A stretch of 5,733 nucleotides of DNA from JARLFX01 sp036404255 (GTDB lineage: Bacteria > Acidobacteriota > Terriglobia > Terriglobales > Acidobacteriaceae): the NCBI GenBank assembly GCA_036404255.1, contig DASWOP010000167.1, forward strand, positions 1 through 5,733, in the 5' to 3' direction. Position 1 is the stretch's first letter, and each line of letters begins with the position of its first letter. The notes beneath the pieces were generated by a model. That model searched no databases. It was not told the DNA's origin and was given only the letters and a program-made list of their open reading frames with translations. The translations under genes and the position numbers were made by a program. Shown here piece after piece: positions 5,064 through 5,733 of the stretch.

Positions 5064-5421
5064 CCGCGTCAACTCTCCTCAGCCTTAGCCTCTCGTTCTA
5101 TGTCGTCTGTCTCTAAAGTTCCTTCCATCTTTGTCACTCTGAGCGAAGCCGAAGAATCCAGACGAACCCGCACGCCACCCATACCTCCGCAAGCTTCCGC
5201 CGTACGAACACCCATGAGCGTCCATATGCCATCCATGCGCTGTCCACGCATTCACCGTGGTTTATCCTCGAGCCCACCCGTGGCACGTCCAGGCGTTTAC
5301 CTGGCAAAAGTCAAAATTTGAGGCACATTTGGCGTAGTTTCCTGCCGAATTCACTACAATTAAGACAGTAGCCATTTCACACACACCACCACAAGGCTTT
5401 TAGAATGAAATATTTACGTAT
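5064..5421. other. Intergenic stretch with a GTCACTCTGAGCGAAG-type repeat
   Basis: No convincing gene is seen here; short open frames on both strands have unnatural composition and no ribosome sites. The region holds one interspersed repeat at 5133-5159 (GTCACTCTGAGCGAAGCC then GAAGAATCC), related in style to the 3171-3190 repeat and, in layout, to the GTCATTCCGAAGCG elements. It also holds a small hairpin, CCAGG-N6-CCTGG (5289-5304). Past about 5310 it turns AT-rich. A TACAAT at 5355-5360 resembles a -10 box but lacks a well-spaced -35. Confidence 0.55.
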
Positions 5422-5486
5422 AAATATCCTGTTTTCAAATATTTAGCGTTACCCTTGTGGCCTAAATACCTGAAAACAAGATATTT
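5422..5486. promoter_or_regulatory. Long AT-rich inverted repeat, 25-bp arms and 15-nt loop
   Basis: The arms 5422-5446 and 5462-5486 are complementary at 22 of 25 positions. If the minus strand is transcribed, the three mismatches become G-U pairs and the stem is unbroken. The loop (5447-5461) contains CCTTGTGG, complementary to CCACAAGG at 5389-5396 upstream, so a pseudoknot is possible. A competing small hairpin, ATATTTA-CGTA-TAAATAT (5410-5427), overlaps the left arm. No T-run follows on either strand, so it does not look like an ordinary intrinsic terminator. It may be a regulatory RNA structure, a protein-binding site or the remnant of a mobile element. Confidence 0.65.
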
Positions 5487-5515
5487 GATGTTTGGGTGGG
5501 GGAGAGGGGCACCCT

Positions 5516-5521
5516 GAGGAG
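5516..5521 (+). promoter_or_regulatory. Shine-Dalgarno GAGGAG before a small ORF
   Basis: GAGGAG stands 4 nt upstream of ATG 5526 and is a strong anti-SD match. It is the main reason to take the 30-codon frame behind it seriously. The G-rich run before it (GGGTGGGGGAGAGGGG) means that chance occurrence is possible. Confidence 0.5.
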
Positions 5522-5525
5522 CCAG

Positions 5526-5618
5526 ATGAAGACCATCGAAATCACCAAGCGCGCACACGCAGACGCCGACGAGGTTCAGTGCTGGTCCAAAATCGACGCC
5601 CAGCGCAAACGCCGCTAG
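5526..5618 (+). CDS. Possible small protein of 30 residues
   Basis: ATG 5526 to TAG 5616-5618 encodes 30 residues beginning MKTIEITKRAH and ending IDAQRKRR. The peptide is highly charged (acidic middle, basic C-terminus), with one Cys-Trp pair (CW) and no hydrophobic segment, so it is not a membrane or secreted peptide. I do not recognise it. Support comes from the strong GAGGAG 4 nt upstream and a GC-rich codon style after an AT-rich leader. Against it are its length and the lack of a known family. Its stop overlaps the end of a minus-strand gene in the palindrome CTAG, so the two frames converge. It could be a real small gene, a leader peptide or the broken start of a former gene. Confidence 0.42.
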   Translation: MKTIEITKRAHADADEVQCWSKIDAQRKRR

Positions 5619-5733
5619 AAATGCCGCACTCCGCTGCTCTTCTCCGGCTCCGGCTTGCGTGAGCGCTCATCCTGATCCAGCGACTGCAGAATGAACTCCG
5701 GCTTGGTCAGCCCCACGGAAAGCGCCAGCGTCA
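5615..5733 (-). CDS. C-terminal end of a minus-strand gene, product unknown
   Basis: Reading leftward from the window edge, one frame stays open for 38 codons and ends at TAG (5617-5615). The visible residues include LALSVGLTKPEFILQSLDQD and a hydrophilic, proline- and charge-rich tail ending SSGVRHF, which looks like a natural C-terminus with a disordered tail. The start and most of the protein lie outside the window, so I assign no function. It converges on the 30-codon plus-strand frame with a 4-bp overlap. Confidence 0.6.
   Translation of the reverse strand, partial: TLALSVGLTKPEFILQSLDQDERSRKPEPEKSSGVRHF

Noticed and set aside
5069..5321. Small open frames on both strands in the intergenic stretch
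   Set aside because: They lack ribosome sites and run across the interspersed repeat, with unnatural composition.
5422..5486. Intrinsic (Rho-independent) terminator
   Set aside because: The stem is AT-rich and 25 bp long, and neither strand shows a T-run after it.
5493..5510. G-quadruplex in the G-rich run GGGTGGGGGAGAGGGG
   Set aside because: Only three separated runs of at least three G are visible, so a canonical four-run quadruplex is not supported.

Overview
The window is GC-rich bacterial chromosome with a high density of short interspersed repeats. The repeats built on a GTCATTCCGAAGCGCAGC-type core, together with the style of the proteins, suggest an acidobacterium (Acidobacteriaceae-like, e.g. 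the Terriglobus/Granulicella/Edaphobacter group). This is an inference from familiarity: there is no rRNA or other phylogenetic marker here.

Layout, left to right. (1) Positions 1-884, minus strand: a partial lipoprotein with fibronectin-III-like beta domains, cut by the left window edge. (2) 890-2161, minus: a full A/G-specific adenine glycosylase (MutY), 5 bp upstream of the lipoprotein gene and probably co-transcribed. The mutY frame carries an in-frame insert of about 70 residues made of repeat DNA. (3) 2162-2241: a compact intergenic region holding a promoter and two phased palindromes, then a plus-strand type II toxin-antitoxin operon: a Phd/YefM-family antitoxin (2242-2490) and a PIN-domain VapC-like toxin (2487-2900), overlapping by 4 bp. 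(4) 2898-3119 and 3823-4067: two directly oriented copies of a short non-coding element with inverted ends and internal tandem repeats. They bracket a minus-strand YdeI/OmpD-associated, DUF1801-type gene (3200-3811). (5) 4099-4584, minus: a stand-alone response-regulator receiver protein, with an inverted repeat and a direct repeat upstream. (6) 4776-5063, plus: a 95-residue protein of unknown function. (7) 5064-5525: a long intergenic stretch with a second repeat type and an AT-rich, strongly self-complementary block. It leads to a possible 30-codon small gene with a strong ribosome binding site (5526-5618), which meets the C-terminal end of a partial minus-strand gene (5615-5733) at a shared CTAG.

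No single pathway unites the genes: DNA repair, toxin-antitoxin stability, signalling and an envelope lipoprotein sit side by side. What does unite the window is repeat DNA. The same core occurs as intergenic elements and, in a form re-phased to multiples of three, inside the mutY reading frame. That, plus the structured AT-rich block next to the small ORF, is the least ordinary content. I see no RNA genes, CRISPR array, complete insertion sequence or prophage genes.
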